A DNA stretch of 6,127 nucleotides. Source: an uncultured Collinsella sp. (GTDB taxonomy: Bacteria; Actinomycetota; Coriobacteriia; Coriobacteriales; Coriobacteriaceae). The stretch spans positions 1 through 6,127 of the forward strand of contig CABSMK010000101.1 in assembly GCA_902478825.1 (NCBI GenBank). Direction: 5' to 3'. Position 1 is the stretch's first letter, and each line of letters opens with the position of its first letter. A program made the translations under genes and the position numbers. A model generated the notes under the pieces. The model was not told the origin of the DNA and did no database searches. It saw only the letters and a program-made list of their open reading frames with translations. Of the stretch, positions 5,590-6,127 are shown in pieces.

Positions 5590-6126
5590 CTACAGCTCGT
5601 ACTTGTACACGCGGTAGATATACTTTTCGGCTTCCATCTCGTAGGTAGCGATGGGCAGGCCGTAGCGATCGTACTCGGTAAAGGTCTTGGCCTGGCCCGA
5701 TGCCACGAGCATGCTGCTCGAATTGCCGACGCGCTGCGCACTGCTGACGTAGCCCGAGAACGGCACCGCGATCTGGCCCACAAGCTCGTAGGTGCGTGCG
5801 GTCTCGTCTACCGTAAAGATGCGCCCAAACGAATGCGAGCCGCGGCTGTAGTCGGTCACCACCGCGGCGCCCAGCTGGCCCCAATCGAACTTGGGGTAGC
5901 TCTCGGCCGCACCAAAGTTGTTGTCGTATAACAGCACTTGGTAGCGACCAATCACGGTCGTCTCGTCGTTTGGCAGATAGGTCACACTGTGCTGGCCTGC
6001 GTTGAGCGAAAAATCGCCTTGGGCCTGCAGCAACTTGTCTTCAAAGCCCGAGCCAGCCCAAAAATCGGTCAAGCCCACGGAAGGCTGCAGCGCAAGGCTG
6101 GCGACGGCTTCGACGGTAATCTCGCG
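5590..6126 (-). CDS. Arylsulfotransferase-like protein, C-terminal fragment (5' partial, upstream end probably chimeric)
   Basis: The frame is open from the right edge to a TAG stop at 5590-5592. The credible part is 5592-6085, about 165 residues. It resembles the C-terminal half of PF05935 arylsulfotransferases, beta-propeller enzymes, usually exported, that move sulfate between phenolic compounds. Supporting features are a QHS motif (Gln-His in the family, where a conserved His lies in the active site), YQVLLYDNN (like the LLxFDNG strand), SHSFGRIFTVDETARTYELV (like the YSRxxEYxID...TVxxVW strand pair), SSSMLVASGQAKTFTEYDRYG (like GNTLIxxG...EVD..G) and a C-terminal YIYRVYKYEL (like the family's final YRxYR strand). 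The first 14 codons at the edge duplicate DUF389 sequence and should be ignored, and GTG at 6078 is internal. The gene converges on the DUF389 gene, with a 67-bp gap (5523-5589) in which I see no clear terminator. I judge the family assignment likely but not certain. Confidence 0.68.
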   Translation of the reverse strand, partial: REITVEAVASLALQPSVGLTDFWAGSGFEDKLLQAQGDFSLNAGQHSVTYLPNDETTVIGRYQVLLYDNNFGAAESYPKFDWGQLGAAVVTDYSRGSHSFGRIFTVDETARTYELVGQIAVPFSGYVSSAQRVGNSSSMLVASGQAKTFTEYDRYGLPIATYEMEAEKYIYRVYKYEL

Positions 6127-6127
6127 G
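6086..6127 (-). repeat. Inverted copy of DUF389 gene sequence at the window edge, probable chimera
   Basis: The last 42 bases are an exact reverse complement of 4721-4762. The match stops at base 6086 and otherwise runs precisely to the end of the sequence. A 42-bp identical inverted piece of an unrelated gene fused to the arylsulfotransferase frame is far more likely to be a chimeric read or assembly join than real genome. The frame happens to stay open across the join. Confidence 0.85.

Noticed and set aside
5342..5884. 180-residue minus-strand frame spanning the DUF389 3' end and the arylsulfotransferase gene
   Set aside because: It overlaps two better-supported genes in other frames and is Arg/Ala-rich as expected of a shadow frame.

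Overview
This window looks like part of a draft contig from a high-GC, host-associated actinobacterium. Collinsella or a related Coriobacteriia is my best guess. It rests on GC-rich codon use, a very long Ala/Lys/Asp-rich surface protein with an LPxTG-like C-terminus, and the mix of an OPT transporter, a DUF389 membrane protein and an arylsulfotransferase-like protein. This is an inference from style and content, with no database match behind it.

Layout from left to right. Bases 1-16 are not genomic: they match the end of the Nextera/Tn5 mosaic-end adapter. Bases 19-420 (+) encode the C-terminal end of an OPT-family oligopeptide transporter. After its stop come an 18-bp palindrome and a strong rho-independent terminator (462-501). 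A second hairpin (511-554) serves the gene arriving from the opposite strand. Bases 621-4076 (-) encode a 1151-residue secreted protein: signal peptide, long coiled-coil stalk, CAP/SCP domain with its conserved His/Glu residues, second coiled-coil stalk, Pro/Ala linker, and an LAQTG sorting signal. A 306-bp divergent intergenic region (4077-4382) separates it from a complete DUF389 membrane protein (4383-5522, +). Running toward that gene from the right edge is the C-terminal part of an arylsulfotransferase-like protein (5590 to the edge, -).

The most interesting biological signal is a run of nine G's (coding strand) just after the signal peptide of the CAP-domain protein. Gain or loss of one G gives a stop codon within a few codons in either direction, so the tract is built like a phase-variation ON/OFF switch. 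A second signal is a full EF-hand-type loop in a hydrophilic segment of the DUF389 protein.

Both window ends carry technical artefacts. The left edge has adapter sequence. The last 42 bases are an exact reverse-complement copy of 4721-4762 inside the DUF389 gene, which points to a chimeric read or misassembly. The genes do not form one obvious pathway. The common theme is the cell envelope: peptide import, a wall-anchored surface protein, a membrane protein and a probably exported sulfotransferase.
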